Positions 1 to 6,837 are shown, counted from the first letter of the stretch. The stretch is DNA of 25,740 nt from an uncultured Eubacteriales bacterium (GCA_902491475.1 CABUHY010000023.1:1-25740), one strand, 5' to 3'. Program-made: numbers and translations. The notes: generated by a model not told the origin, from the letters alone.

Positions 1-87
1 GGTATAATAAATTTTATGCGAGAAACCAATACTTCCTTATGAACTCTCAGCCAACCAACGGGGTCTTTTAAGTTGATATTGAATTTA
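1..87. other. Window-edge sequence downstream of the symporter gene; no gene assigned
   Basis: These 87 bases lie downstream of the minus-strand symporter gene. One minus-strand frame stays open to the window edge, but it has no ATG and no convincing ribosome binding site. On the plus strand one frame is open to a TGA at 40-42 and could be the tail of a gene outside the window. Neither can be called from this much sequence. Confidence 0.3.
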
Positions 88-1641
88 TCAGTCTTTCTTA
101 TTTGCTCTTCTTGTGATAAGCTCGTTAAGAATTCTTGTGTGCTCCTCATCCGTAAGTGAATACTTGATGGTGGGGATAGCCGAAAGAAGCATACCGATTG
201 CAGGCGGAATGGAAATAAGAAGGAACATCGCCATAGCGTAGTCGCCGTTAGCCGCTTCAAAGAAACGGTATTTTCCGTCAGCCAAGTCGATATTGAGCTG
301 TGCAATGTTTTCCGCACTGTAGTGAACAGCCGAATAAACGAAGCCCGAAATAAGCGAAGAAACGCCCATTGAAAGCTTTGTGATGAACGACTGACCCGAG
401 AAGAATACGCCGTCGGTACGGATACCGTTCTTGTACTCCTCATAGTCAACGCAGTCGGCAATCATAATCGACTGAAGAATGTTGATTGAGCCCATAGCCC
501 ATGAAGCCGCAAACATCATAACAGCCATAAGAAGGACATAGCCCATGCTCTGCATAAGGTTGCCGCCTGCAAGCTTGTAAACGCCGAAAATCAATGCAAA
601 CGGAACAGCGCCTGCGATTGAATAGAAGTTGTAAAGCTGCTTTTTGCCGAACTTGTTTGCCATCTTGGGTGTAGCGGCAGTACCGATAATCATACCGCCG
701 AGAAGACCGATTGCCATTACAAGAAGCTGAACGATTTTTTCAATCTGAAGCTTGCCGTCAACCATAAGGTTAGCAAGGTTGTTGTCGAAGAAATAGTACA
801 TAACAAGCGTAAGACCGACGATTGAAAGAAGCTGAATGGGGCTTCTCAAAATACCCGAAATAAGAAGTCTTCTGAACGGGTCGTTTGAGAACATAGTCTT
901 GAAGTTTTCCTTCATTGTATGTGTTTCGTCGGACTGCTTAACTCTCTCTTTTACGGAAAGTCCCGCAAACTGGAAGAGAACGGTTGCGAATACCGAAAGG
1001 ATAACCGCAATTATGATATAGGATTTCTTATCCGCATGGAGAATATCAAGTCCCTGCTCCTGGAACTTCGGCGAAAGAGCTTTACCTGCAAAGGTAATAA
1101 GCATACCGATAGCGCCGACATTTGCCACGATACGGGCAAGAGAAAGAGCCTTTGCTCTGTCGTTCTCGTCATCCGTCATAAGCGAGGTAACGCCCCAAAT
1201 CGGGATGTCGCCGACCGTATAGCACATACCCCAAAGGATATAAGAGATTGCCGCCCAGCCGACAATCAAAACATGAGCCGTTGTCGAAGTGTAGTCGGTA
1301 TATGTTGCGTTACAGAATGTAAGGATGGTAATAATACCGATCGGAATCGGAATAAACATAAGGTACGGCTTACATTTACCCCATTTTGTTCTCGTATGGT
1401 CAACAATCGAACCCATCATCGGGTCATTGATTGCGTCCCATATACGGGCAATAAAGAATATTGTCGAGATAGCCATTGCCGGCAGAAAAATGATTGACTG
1501 CCAGTAATACTGAAGTCCGCCGGAAATGATGTTGTAAATAATGTTTTGTCCCGCAAGACCTACCAAGTAACCGGTCAATTCCTTACCGGTATAGGTATTA
1601 TGCTTGATAGTTCCCTCGGGAGATTGAGATTTTTTGCTCAT
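88..1641 (-). CDS. GPH-family (MelB-like) sugar:cation symporter, MFS superfamily
   Basis: This is a 517-residue polytopic inner-membrane transporter of the glycoside-pentoside-hexuronide:cation symporter family. It is expected to import a glycoside or oligosaccharide together with Na+ or H+. The N-terminal half carries the family signature RIWDAINDPMMG, followed by VDHTRTKWGKCKPYL in the first cytoplasmic loop. Roughly twelve hydrophobic segments follow, and DCVDYEEYKNGIRTDG lies in the second half, as in MelB/XylP relatives. Length fits the family (450-520). An upstream in-frame ATG at 1662 exists, but AAGGAAGG lies between the two ATGs, five bases before the one at 1641, so I use 1641. The gene has its own sigma-A promoter. 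No glycoside hydrolase is visible beside it, so the substrate cannot be named. Confidence 0.9.
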   Translation of the reverse strand: MSKKSQSPEGTIKHNTYTGKELTGYLVGLAGQNIIYNIISGGLQYYWQSIIFLPAMAISTIFFIARIWDAINDPMMGSIVDHTRTKWGKCKPYLMFIPIPIGIITILTFCNATYTDYTSTTAHVLIVGWAAISYILWGMCYTVGDIPIWGVTSLMTDDENDRAKALSLARIVANVGAIGMLITFAGKALSPKFQEQGLDILHADKKSYIIIAVILSVFATVLFQFAGLSVKERVKQSDETHTMKENFKTMFSNDPFRRLLISGILRSPIQLLSIVGLTLVMYYFFDNNLANLMVDGKLQIEKIVQLLVMAIGLLGGMIIGTAATPKMANKFGKKQLYNFYSIAGAVPFALIFGVYKLAGGNLMQSMGYVLLMAVMMFAASWAMGSINILQSIMIADCVDYEEYKNGIRTDGVFFSGQSFITKLSMGVSSLISGFVYSAVHYSAENIAQLNIDLADGKYRFFEAANGDYAMAMFLLISIPPAIGMLLSAIPTIKYSLTDEEHTRILNELITRRANKKD

Positions 1642-1688
1642 CTTAACCTTCCTTTTGTGCATATTTCTACGCTTAAAATTTTGAAAAA

Positions 1689-1717
1689 ATTATACCATAT
1701 ATAAAAAATTATTTCAA
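1689..1717 (-). promoter_or_regulatory. Sigma-A promoter of the GPH symporter gene
   Basis: On the minus strand TTGAAA (1712-1717) and TATAAT (1689-1694) are separated by exactly 17 bases. The -10 matches the consensus perfectly and the -35 matches at five of six positions. The start codon lies about 48 bases downstream of the -10, leaving a leader of roughly 40 bases. Confidence 0.8.
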
Positions 1718-1811
1718 GGGCGCAAATTTAATTAGGCATATTCAACAAACGAGTGTGCGATAATTTATTGAAAATACCGATTAACCGTTGCAAAGCGTGT
1801 CTATAAAGGGA

Positions 1812-1847
1812 AAAACAAGGCAACCGAGAGCCCGATTGCCTTGTTTT
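1812..1847. terminator. Perfect 12-bp hairpin, possible bidirectional terminator
   Basis: AAAACAAGGCAA (1812-1823) and TTGCCTTGTTTT (1836-1847) form a perfect 12-bp stem around a 12-base loop. Its arms end in A-runs and T-runs, so either strand would give a stem followed by several U residues. The plausible role is to stop leftward transcripts from the dCMP deaminase before the symporter promoter. The nearest stop codon is about 490 bases away, so the role is uncertain. Confidence 0.45.
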
Positions 1848-1864
1848 GATGTTTTAAGGAATAA

Positions 1865-1999
1865 GCCTCGCTTGTAAACGGAGGCAGGTTGCCGTGAGGC
1901 AACTCGGAGGGATTTTAAGGTTAGGTTTATGTGATTTTATAAAAATCCCTCAGTCATTTTTTGTTATCAAAAAATGACAGTTCCCTTTACAAGGGAGCC
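1865..1999. repeat. Gene-less copy of the palindromic element that carries the DUF559 gene at 25290-25740
   Basis: The right end (1942-1999) nearly matches the right end at 25687-25740. Both have AATCCCTCAG, then a GTCATTTTT/AAAAATGAC stem (10 bp here, 1953-1978), then a CCCTTTACAAGGG terminal hairpin ending in AGCC. The left end (1865-1916) is diverged but has the same plan: a GCCTC/GAGGC hairpin, a GTTGCC/GGCAAC hairpin (1888-1903), then GAGGGATTTT (1907-1916). GAGGGATTTT pairs perfectly with AAAATCCCTC (1942-1951). Only 25 bases separate these inner arms and there is no reading frame. I infer a non-autonomous or deleted form. No flanking target duplication is evident. Confidence 0.65.
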
Positions 2000-2040
2000 T
2001 GTGTTTGTTCACATTTTTAGTTTGCTATAAGCCTTTTTTC

Positions 2041-2253
2041 GGCGGGAGCAAGCCCCGCCCTACCGATACGGCAACGCACAATCCGTAGGGACAGCCCTTG
2101 CGGCTGTCCGCAGTGGGATATATAACAAATTAGGACAGGGGCAAGCCCTGTCCCTACGCTGTTCGCTATAATTTTTAATCCGTGCGAAGCACCCACAATT
2201 TTTCATTTTTCACTCGCCCGCAGGGCGCTGTCAACGACGGGAGCAAGCCCCGT
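2041..2253. repeat. Cluster of short GC-rich hairpins with GCAAG/CTTGC loops
   Basis: Five small stem-loops occur in 213 bases. They are GGCGGG/CCCGCC (2041-2059), GGACAGCC/GGCTGTCC (2089-2109), GGACAGGG/CCCTGTCC (2133-2153), CGCCC/GGGCG (2215-2227) and ACGGG/CCCGT (2237-2253). Four of the five have a loop containing GCAAG or its complement CTTGC. The two 8-bp stems are flanked by GTAGGG or CCCTAC, so they are variants of one dispersed palindromic repeat family. No function is evident. Confidence 0.6.
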
Positions 2254-2337
2254 ACGCCTCGCTGTCCCTACGATATGATATATTTTTCAAGTTGTGCTGT
2301 CCGTTTTTATTATACAACTTTCATTCTTCACTTCACA

Positions 2338-2826
2338 TCAGTATCCCAGCACACCTGTGAGGGATTCGTCGTCGTCAATCCACTTCTTGACATGAACTAT
2401 TCTGTAATCGTCCTTGGTGTCTCTGATAACAATGTGCTCAATGCCCGAATTTATAATCATACGCTTGCACATCGAACAGCTGTTTGCGTTCTCGACATAG
2501 TCAACATCATTGCTTTCAAGTCCGACAAGATAAAGCGTACCGCCGAGCATCTCATTCCTTGAAGCGCTGATAATCGCATTTGCCTCCGCGTGCACGCTTC
2601 TGCAAAGCTCATACCTTTCCCCTCTCGGGATTTTAAGCTCGTCTCTTATGCATCTGTTTATATCACAACAGTTTTTACGACCTCTCGGCGCACCCGAATA
2701 GCCCGTCGATATAACCTGGTCATTTGCAACTATAACCGCTCCGTAATGACGGCGCAGGCAGGTGCTTCTGTGAGCGACAGCCTCCGCAAGGTCAAGGTAG
2801 TAATTAGTTTTATCTCTTCTTTCCAT
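2338..2826 (-). CDS. dCMP deaminase family protein (ComEB-like)
   Basis: This is a 162-residue cytidine/deoxycytidylate deaminase family protein. It is predicted to deaminate dCMP to dUMP, the precursor for thymidylate synthesis, in the cytosol. The zinc site is visible as H79-A-E81 (SVHAEANAI), with E81 as proton shuttle, and C117-S-M-C120. The substrate-side segment GAVIVANDQVISTGYSGAPRG is typical of dCMP deaminases and ComEB proteins. The usual PC of the PCxxC motif is SC here. A GTG nine bases upstream is in frame, but GAGGTG spaced 8 bases from the ATG at 2826 favours that start. The gene is monocistronic and divergent from trmB, with its own promoter. Confidence 0.87.
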   Translation of the reverse strand: MERRDKTNYYLDLAEAVAHRSTCLRRHYGAVIVANDQVISTGYSGAPRGRKNCCDINRCIRDELKIPRGERYELCRSVHAEANAIISASRNEMLGGTLYLVGLESNDVDYVENANSCSMCKRMIINSGIEHIVIRDTKDDYRIVHVKKWIDDDESLTGVLGY

Positions 2827-2859
2827 AAAGTTCACACCTCGAAGTTATATTATATAAAA

Positions 2860-2888
2860 ATGATAACATAAACCGCAGGTTTGTTCAA
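2860..2888 (-). promoter_or_regulatory. Sigma-A promoter of the dCMP deaminase gene
   Basis: On the minus strand TTGAAC (2883-2888) and TATCAT (2860-2865) are separated by 17 bases, each one mismatch from consensus. It stands back to back with the trmB promoter, with 39 bases between the two -35 boxes. Confidence 0.65.
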
Positions 2889-2927
2889 TATGCTAAATTA
2901 ACCAAAAATACAGCCGTACGATTTACA

Positions 2928-2956
2928 TTGCACAATCACGCAAAATATGGTATTAT
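2928..2956 (+). promoter_or_regulatory. Sigma-A promoter of trmB
   Basis: TTGCAC (2928-2933) and TATTAT (2951-2956) are separated by 17 bases. The predicted transcript start is only about ten bases before the ATG at 2972, so the leader is very short and little more than the GGTG ribosome binding site. Confidence 0.65.
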
Positions 2957-2971
2957 CTATTCGGTGATAAA

Positions 2972-3646
2972 ATGAGATTCAGAAAACTTAAAAACCTCGA
3001 TACAAGGCGGGATAATTGCAGCGAGCTGCGTATCCCCTATTCAATTCCCGATTTTGATTTAAGAAACATCGACAATGTCCGTGCGTATATCGACTTTTCG
3101 GAGTATTTTGAGAACGACGCACCGCTTGTGCTTGAAATCGGCTGCGGCAAGGGTCAGTTCGCAACGGAATATGCAAAAAGAAATCCCGATAAGAATGTAG
3201 TCGGAATAGAATGTGTGCCCGGAGTGCTCGTTATAGCCTGCGAAAAGGCGAAAGAGGCGGAAGTCGAAAACCTGCGTTTCCTTGAAATGAGAGCGGAATA
3301 TCTTCCCGTATTCATCAAGGAAAAGAGCGTTTCGGAAATTTTCCTCAACTTCAGCACACCTTTCCCGAAAGCAAGGCACGAAAAGCACAGGCTTACAAGC
3401 CCCGAATTTTTGAGCATTTATAAAAAGATACTTGTCCCCGGCGGCGTAATCACGCAAAAGACAGACAGCCTTGACTTCTTTGAATACTCAATCGAAAGCT
3501 TCAAAAACAACGGCTTTGAGGTTACAAGTATAATCAGAGACCTGCACAACAGCGGCTTTGAGGGCAATATTGTCACTGAATACGAGCAAAAATTCGCACA
3601 GCAGGGTCTTCCCCTGTACAGGCTTGAAGCGAAACTCAAGGATTGA
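2972..3646 (+). CDS. trmB: tRNA (guanine-N7-)-methyltransferase, TrmB
   Basis: This 224-residue class I SAM-dependent methyltransferase should form m7G46 in the tRNA variable loop. The SAM-binding loop EIGCGKG is at 55-61 and the acidic end of strand 2 is GIE (78-80). The TrmB signature region is FLNFSTPFPKARHEKHRLT (124-142), and the C-terminal substrate motifs TD (164-165) and TEYE (202-205) are intact. The usual core of the signature, DPWPK, reads TPFPK here: T129 replaces a nearly invariant Asp and F131 replaces Trp. Length is normal. The start follows GGTG at a good distance. The next gene follows within six bases, so the two are probably co-transcribed and translationally coupled. Confidence 0.88.
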   Translation: MRFRKLKNLDTRRDNCSELRIPYSIPDFDLRNIDNVRAYIDFSEYFENDAPLVLEIGCGKGQFATEYAKRNPDKNVVGIECVPGVLVIACEKAKEAEVENLRFLEMRAEYLPVFIKEKSVSEIFLNFSTPFPKARHEKHRLTSPEFLSIYKKILVPGGVITQKTDSLDFFEYSIESFKNNGFEVTSIIRDLHNSGFEGNIVTEYEQKFAQQGLPLYRLEAKLKD

Positions 3647-3651
3647 AAAAT

Positions 3652-4137
3652 ATGTTATGCGGAGCTGTTCACGCAATAAAGAACAGATTACCCGGCGGTA
3701 TTGAATATATAAGCCTTTGCCAAAGCCGTAAAATTTATAAAAAAAATAAAGATGTTGATTTTTATAAAATTCAGTTTTTTCACAACCTCAAAGCTTACTT
3801 TTTAGTTTCTCTCAGATATTCCCCGATGAAATATGAAGCTGCGCAAAATGTTCCGTATGTGATGTTTCATATATCCGATGCCGAAAACACTCAATCAATT
3901 CTTTCAAAAGGATTGATAAGCAGGCATAATCCCGTCGTTTTTCTGTCAAGCTCAAAAAGTTATATCGATTTCCTTAAAGCAGGATACTCAAAAAACGGTT
4001 TTTCCGCTTTCAAAATCGATTCGGAGAGAATGGCAAAGGACGGTTTTGAATTCTTTAACGATAGACAAAAATCAAAAAGCATTTGGGTTACAAAAGCTGT
4101 TCCGCCCGAATATATAGAAAAAGTCGATTCCGTGTAG
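3652..4137 (+). CDS. Small protein with ADP-ribosyltransferase/KptA-like fold features
   Basis: This 161-residue protein belongs to no family I can name with certainty. The C-terminal 95 residues resemble the RNA 2'-phosphotransferase (KptA/Tpt1) and DarT/DUF4433 branch of the ADP-ribosyltransferase fold. FHISDAENTQSILSKGL (72-88) gives the H...N..SIL..GL pattern, VVFLSSS (95-101) resembles the second core strand, and FKIDSERMAKDGFEFF (120-135) plus SIWVTKAVPPEYIEKV (143-158) resemble the KptA C-terminus. The winged-helix half of KptA is not seen; instead there is a basic N-terminus. The ATG at 3652 has AAGGA nine bases upstream, better placed than the in-frame TTG at 3643. The base composition is visibly more AT-rich than trmB. 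Fold call moderate; activity unknown. Confidence 0.6.
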   Translation: MLCGAVHAIKNRLPGGIEYISLCQSRKIYKKNKDVDFYKIQFFHNLKAYFLVSLRYSPMKYEAAQNVPYVMFHISDAENTQSILSKGLISRHNPVVFLSSSKSYIDFLKAGYSKNGFSAFKIDSERMAKDGFEFFNDRQKSKSIWVTKAVPPEYIEKVDSV

Positions 4138-4153
4138 AATCGACTTTCTTTTT
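4116..4153. terminator. Bidirectional rho-independent terminator between convergent genes
   Basis: AAAGTCGATTC (4120-4130) and GAATCGACTTT (4137-4147) form a perfect 11-bp stem with a 6-base loop. It is followed by a T-rich run on the plus strand and by TTTTTC on the minus strand. The 5' arm encodes the last residues of the ART-like protein, and its TAG stop (4135-4137) spans the loop and the first base of the 3' arm. The sugar transferase gene ends at 4152 on the other strand, so one hairpin serves both. Confidence 0.85.
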
Positions 4154-5555
4154 ATTCTTTTTTATCCTCTTCCTGTTGTTTCAGGCTCTCCTGCGTAAAA
4201 AACTCAAACTCCTCGCCCTTGCAAAAAGCCTCGGTGCTGTCCGACGCCTTAAAGAACACGGTAAGGGTCTGGAAAATCAGCTTTATATCAAGCCAAAGGC
4301 TGTATTTTTCAATATACATAAGGTCAAGCACAAGCTTGTCCTTGGGAGAGGTGTTGTATTTGCCCGCAATCTGCGCATGACCCGTAAGTCCTGCTTTAAC
4401 TCTTAAACGGTAGCTGAATTCGGAGAGCATATCGGTGTACTGGTCAACATTTTCAACCATCTCGGGTCGGGGTCCCACAATGCTCATTTCGCCTTTGAGG
4501 ATATTTATAAGCTGCGGAAGCTCGTCAATTCTGAACTTACGCAAAAATCTGCCGACCTTTGTGATTCGGTCATCGTCGCTTGTTACGGAACGGTTGACGG
4601 CGTCCTTTTCTTTCATTGTCCTGAACTTATAAACATAGAAAATTTTGCCGTTGAGCGTTGCCCTCTTCTGCTTGAAAAAGACCTTGCCGCCGTCCTCTAT
4701 TTTTATAAGTATCGCACATAAAAGGAAAAGCGGAGAAAGCACAATAAGTCCGCAGAACGAGCCGAAAACATCAAGCAGGCGCTTAAAGAATTTCTGCTCC
4801 TCGGTAAGCCCCTTGACCTGTGAAGCGTAAAGCGGCTTGTCGTCCAAAATCGTTGTTCTGCCCCTTAACGCAACTATATCGCACATCTCAAAATTATAGT
4901 AAATATTCTTGTTGTTCGCGTAGCAATACTCGATTATCGTGGTGCGGGACGGCACGGGGACATCATAGACGAACACGGTGTCGCAACGGTTGATAATATC
5001 GTACAAATCGGGCGAAGTGAAAAGTATCATATCGGTAATATTGTACTGCTTTTTATACTTCAATATTTTCGGAACGACATTGTTCAACGCATATTTTGAT
5101 GTTGTGATTACGCAGCATTTTTCGGGAGAATTTATTGTGAAATAAACATGATTTCCGAAATATGCAAATGCGATTATCATTATAAGCTGAAGAACATAAA
5201 CGATAAGCAGTATATCCAAGTCCTCAAGCTTAAAGGTTTGGTTGTTTGCGGAGTTCGTGTTCATGATGCACAACTGCAAATATGTGATAATGTCGGTAAA
5301 GAATGTTGCAAGGGAAAGCGAGCTGATTATCGGCTTGCTCTTGTAAATGCCTATGCTGTATCCGCCGAAAATCGACATCGACGCAAGTCCCAGAACAACA
5401 AAGGTAAACATTGTTACCGCAGCGGTTCTCGAAACATGGAGAAGCCATGCGTTGTTTATTCCGAAAAGCAAAAAGAAAATTGCAAACAATATAAAAAACA
5501 GAGTAAACTTCAAAAGCATTACAATCAAGCTTGTGAACTTTTTCAATCTATTCAT
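4152..5555 (-). CDS. Polyprenyl-phosphate sugar-1-phosphate transferase (WcaJ/PssY-type)
   Basis: This 467-residue membrane enzyme is of the polyisoprenyl-phosphate hexose-1-phosphate transferase family, which loads the first sugar onto undecaprenyl phosphate for exopolysaccharide or capsule assembly. The N-terminal half has several hydrophobic segments and a nucleotide-binding-like middle domain. The C-terminal bacterial sugar transferase domain begins at KRLLDVFGS with a re-entrant hydrophobic helix. It continues through KFRTM, RKFRIDELPQLINILKGE, MSIVGPRPE and VKAGLTGHAQ. Length matches the long WcaJ-like class. The start at 5555 has GGAG six bases upstream; an in-frame ATG 18 bases earlier has none. 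It stands alone rather than within a polysaccharide cluster. The donor sugar cannot be inferred. Confidence 0.88.
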   Translation of the reverse strand: MNRLKKFTSLIVMLLKFTLFFILFAIFFLLFGINNAWLLHVSRTAAVTMFTFVVLGLASMSIFGGYSIGIYKSKPIISSLSLATFFTDIITYLQLCIMNTNSANNQTFKLEDLDILLIVYVLQLIMIIAFAYFGNHVYFTINSPEKCCVITTSKYALNNVVPKILKYKKQYNITDMILFTSPDLYDIINRCDTVFVYDVPVPSRTTIIEYCYANNKNIYYNFEMCDIVALRGRTTILDDKPLYASQVKGLTEEQKFFKRLLDVFGSFCGLIVLSPLFLLCAILIKIEDGGKVFFKQKRATLNGKIFYVYKFRTMKEKDAVNRSVTSDDDRITKVGRFLRKFRIDELPQLINILKGEMSIVGPRPEMVENVDQYTDMLSEFSYRLRVKAGLTGHAQIAGKYNTSPKDKLVLDLMYIEKYSLWLDIKLIFQTLTVFFKASDSTEAFCKGEEFEFFTQESLKQQEEDKKE

Positions 5556-5596
5556 AATACGCTCCGAAAACATATTTATAAATTTACAGTGAAATA

Positions 5597-5625
5597 AATA
5601 TACGCTATTTTTCGCCGATTGTCAA
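5597..5625 (-). promoter_or_regulatory. Strong sigma-A promoter of the sugar transferase gene
   Basis: On the minus strand a perfect TTGACA (5620-5625) and TATATT (5597-5602) are separated by 17 bases. It is one of the strongest-looking promoters in the window and drives a single gene. Confidence 0.75.
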
Positions 5626-5634
5626 CAAATAGCG
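5603..5634. promoter_or_regulatory. Inverted repeat overlapping the sugar transferase promoter, candidate operator
   Basis: CGCTATTT (5603-5610) and AAATAGCG (5627-5634) form a perfect 8-bp inverted repeat with a 16-base spacer. One arm abuts the -10 box and the other lies just beyond the -35 box, so a bound dimer would cover the promoter. No regulator gene is adjacent. The call rests only on symmetry and position. Confidence 0.4.
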
Positions 5635-5667
5635 CAAAGTAAGCCCCGTAAAAGCCACCCGACGCCT

Positions 5668-5696
5668 AACATTTTACCGTACCGAGCCATATAATA
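5668..5696 (+). promoter_or_regulatory. Sporulation-type (sigma-E/sigma-K) promoter of cotJABC
   Basis: CATATAATA (5688-5696) fits the sigma-K -10 pattern CATAnnnTA exactly, and its first eight bases fit the sigma-E -10 pattern CATACAnT at all but one position. AACATTTTA (5668-5676) is a plausible sigma-E -35. No TTGACA-like box stands 17 bases upstream of the embedded TATAAT. In Bacillus cotJ is under mother-cell sigma-E control, so that is the favoured reading. Confidence 0.5.
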
Positions 5697-5732
5697 AAAC
5701 GGGGAGCAAAAAAATAACAAGGAGAGTTTACA

Positions 5733-5963
5733 TTGGATATAAACGAAAAATGTAAAATTGCCGAAACCGACCGCTGCGAAGTAAATATTTGCAGCACGGG
5801 TTCGTATTACGGCACTTCGACACTGCCCGACACGGTAGTTACGGCAATGGCTTATGTGCCTTTCCAGACGGATACGACAATGTATAAGCCCGAAGCGGCA
5901 CTCAAATACGGAACGGCGTTTCCTGACCTTAACAAGCCGTTTTTGGGAGGTAAATGCATATGA
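5733..5963 (+). CDS. cotJA: Spore coat-associated protein CotJA
   Basis: This 76-residue small spore coat protein is the first gene of the cotJ operon. The conserved CotJA core is visible as LPDTVVTAMAYVPFQ, MYKPEAALKYGTAFP and LNKPFLGG. CotJA is known to be assembled in the inner spore coat together with CotJC. The start is a TTG at 5733 with AAGGAG about seven bases upstream, and no ATG is available nearby. The N-terminal extension contains three cysteines (at residues 7, 15 and 20) ahead of the conserved core. The stop codon overlaps the cotJB start as ATGA, indicating coupled translation. Mother-cell expression during sporulation is inferred from the upstream promoter. Confidence 0.9.
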   Translation: MDINEKCKIAETDRCEVNICSTGSYYGTSTLPDTVVTAMAYVPFQTDTTMYKPEAALKYGTAFPDLNKPFLGGKCI

Positions 5964-6211
5964 ACAACAGAGCAACGGCATTGCTTCGCCTTTCTTCGGT
6001 ACAGTTTGCGGCGTGGGAGCTTCATATTTACCTCGACACGCACCCGGGCGACAAAGAGGCAAAAAAGAGATACGACGAATACACGGCGGCTTATAAAGCC
6101 ATGCTCAAAGAATTTGAGGCAATGTACGGTCCGATAACTCAGCCTGCCAACGGCGAGGAATGGCTTAAAGACCCGTGGCCGTGGGATGTAACCAAGGAGT
6201 GTGATTGCTGA
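5960..6211 (+). CDS. cotJB: Spore coat protein CotJB
   Basis: This 83-residue spore coat protein has family hallmarks LLRLSSVQFAAWELHIYLDTHP, carried by two helices, and EEWLKDPWPWDVTKE near the C-terminus. Its function in the coat is not biochemically defined. An in-frame ATG at 5954 is only three bases from GGGAGG, whereas the ATG at 5960 is nine bases away, so 5960 is chosen. It overlaps cotJA by four bases (ATGA) and its TGA shares one base with the cotJC start. Confidence 0.9.
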   Translation: MNNRATALLRLSSVQFAAWELHIYLDTHPGDKEAKKRYDEYTAAYKAMLKEFEAMYGPITQPANGEEWLKDPWPWDVTKECDC

Positions 6212-6819
6212 TGTTTCAATATGAGAAAAAGTTACAGTACCCCGTAAATATCAAGAACCCCAACCCTAAGTATGCACAAATCATAATCAGCCAATACGGA
6301 GGTCCCGACGGAGAATTAGGTGCGTCGCTGCGCTACCTTTCGCAGAGATTCGCAATGCCCTATGCCGAGCTTAAAGGTTTGCTTACCGACATCGGCACGG
6401 AGGAATTGGGGCATCTTGAAATGATAGGCGCAATAGTTTATCAGCTTACAAGGAACCTTTCCATCGACGAAATAAAGAAGAGCGGCTTTGACAAGTACTT
6501 TGTCGACCACACGACAGGCGTTTATCCCGTTGCGGCAAGCGGCGCTCCGTTTACGGCGTCGTATTTGCAGTCAAAGGGCGATGTTATAACTGACTTGCAC
6601 GAGGATTTGGCGGCAGAGCAGAAGGCAAGGACGACATACGACAACATTCTGCGCCTTGTCGACGACCCCGATGTCAGAGAGCCCATAAAGTTCCTGCGTG
6701 AAAGAGAGATAGTGCACTATCAGCGCTTCGGCGAGGGCTTGAGGCTTGCTACGGATAAGCTCAACGAAAAGAATTTCTACGCTTTCAACCCGAGCTTTGA
6801 CAAGAAATGTAACAGATAA
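6211..6819 (+). CDS. cotJC: Spore coat manganese-catalase-like protein CotJC
   Basis: This 202-residue ferritin-like four-helix protein of the manganese catalase family is located in the spore coat. The predicted dinuclear metal ligands are present: E35 (DGELGAS), E65 with H68 (TEELGHLE), E136 (AAEQKAR) and E166 with H169 (REIVHYQRF). It could therefore be an active H2O2-removing enzyme rather than only structural, although coat catalase activity varies between species. AAGGAG lies 11 bases before the ATG and inside cotJB. The upstream in-frame TTG at 6205 has the motif too close. A strong terminator follows 55 bases after the stop, completing a three-gene operon. Confidence 0.92.
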   Translation: MFQYEKKLQYPVNIKNPNPKYAQIIISQYGGPDGELGASLRYLSQRFAMPYAELKGLLTDIGTEELGHLEMIGAIVYQLTRNLSIDEIKKSGFDKYFVDHTTGVYPVAASGAPFTASYLQSKGDVITDLHEDLAAEQKARTTYDNILRLVDDPDVREPIKFLREREIVHYQRFGEGLRLATDKLNEKNFYAFNPSFDKKCNR

Positions 6820-6837
6820 TTTATTATCGGACAGTAT

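Larger units (their letters stand above)
1718..2337. other. Gene-free, repeat-rich intergenic region
   Basis: About 620 bases lie between the symporter promoter and the dCMP deaminase stop, with no credible coding sequence. The region holds a 12-bp-stem hairpin (1812-1847), a gene-less copy of the DUF559-linked palindromic element (1865-1999) and a cluster of short GC-rich hairpins (2041-2253). It also holds a weak 7-bp inverted repeat (2289-2295 with 2314-2320) just after the deaminase gene. The density of palindromes suggests a landing site for small non-coding elements. Confidence 0.7.

Noticed and set aside
36..60. CTGAGAG on the minus strand near the window edge as a TPP riboswitch core
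   Set aside because: Only the short CTGAGA motif is present; the other conserved TPP elements and pairing helices are absent in the available bases.
919..1497. 192-residue plus-strand frame opposite the symporter
   Set aside because: It is antisense to a clearly recognisable transporter, with no recognisable motif, no ribosome binding site and unnatural composition.
2182..2562. Plus-strand frame across the hairpin cluster and deaminase 3' end
   Set aside because: It overlaps a conserved zinc-enzyme gene on the other strand and several palindromic repeats, with no family resemblance.
3643..3651. TTG start for the ART-like protein giving a 4-bp overlap with trmB
   Set aside because: The AAGGA motif directly abuts the TTG, leaving no spacing, while it lies nine bases before the ATG at 3652.
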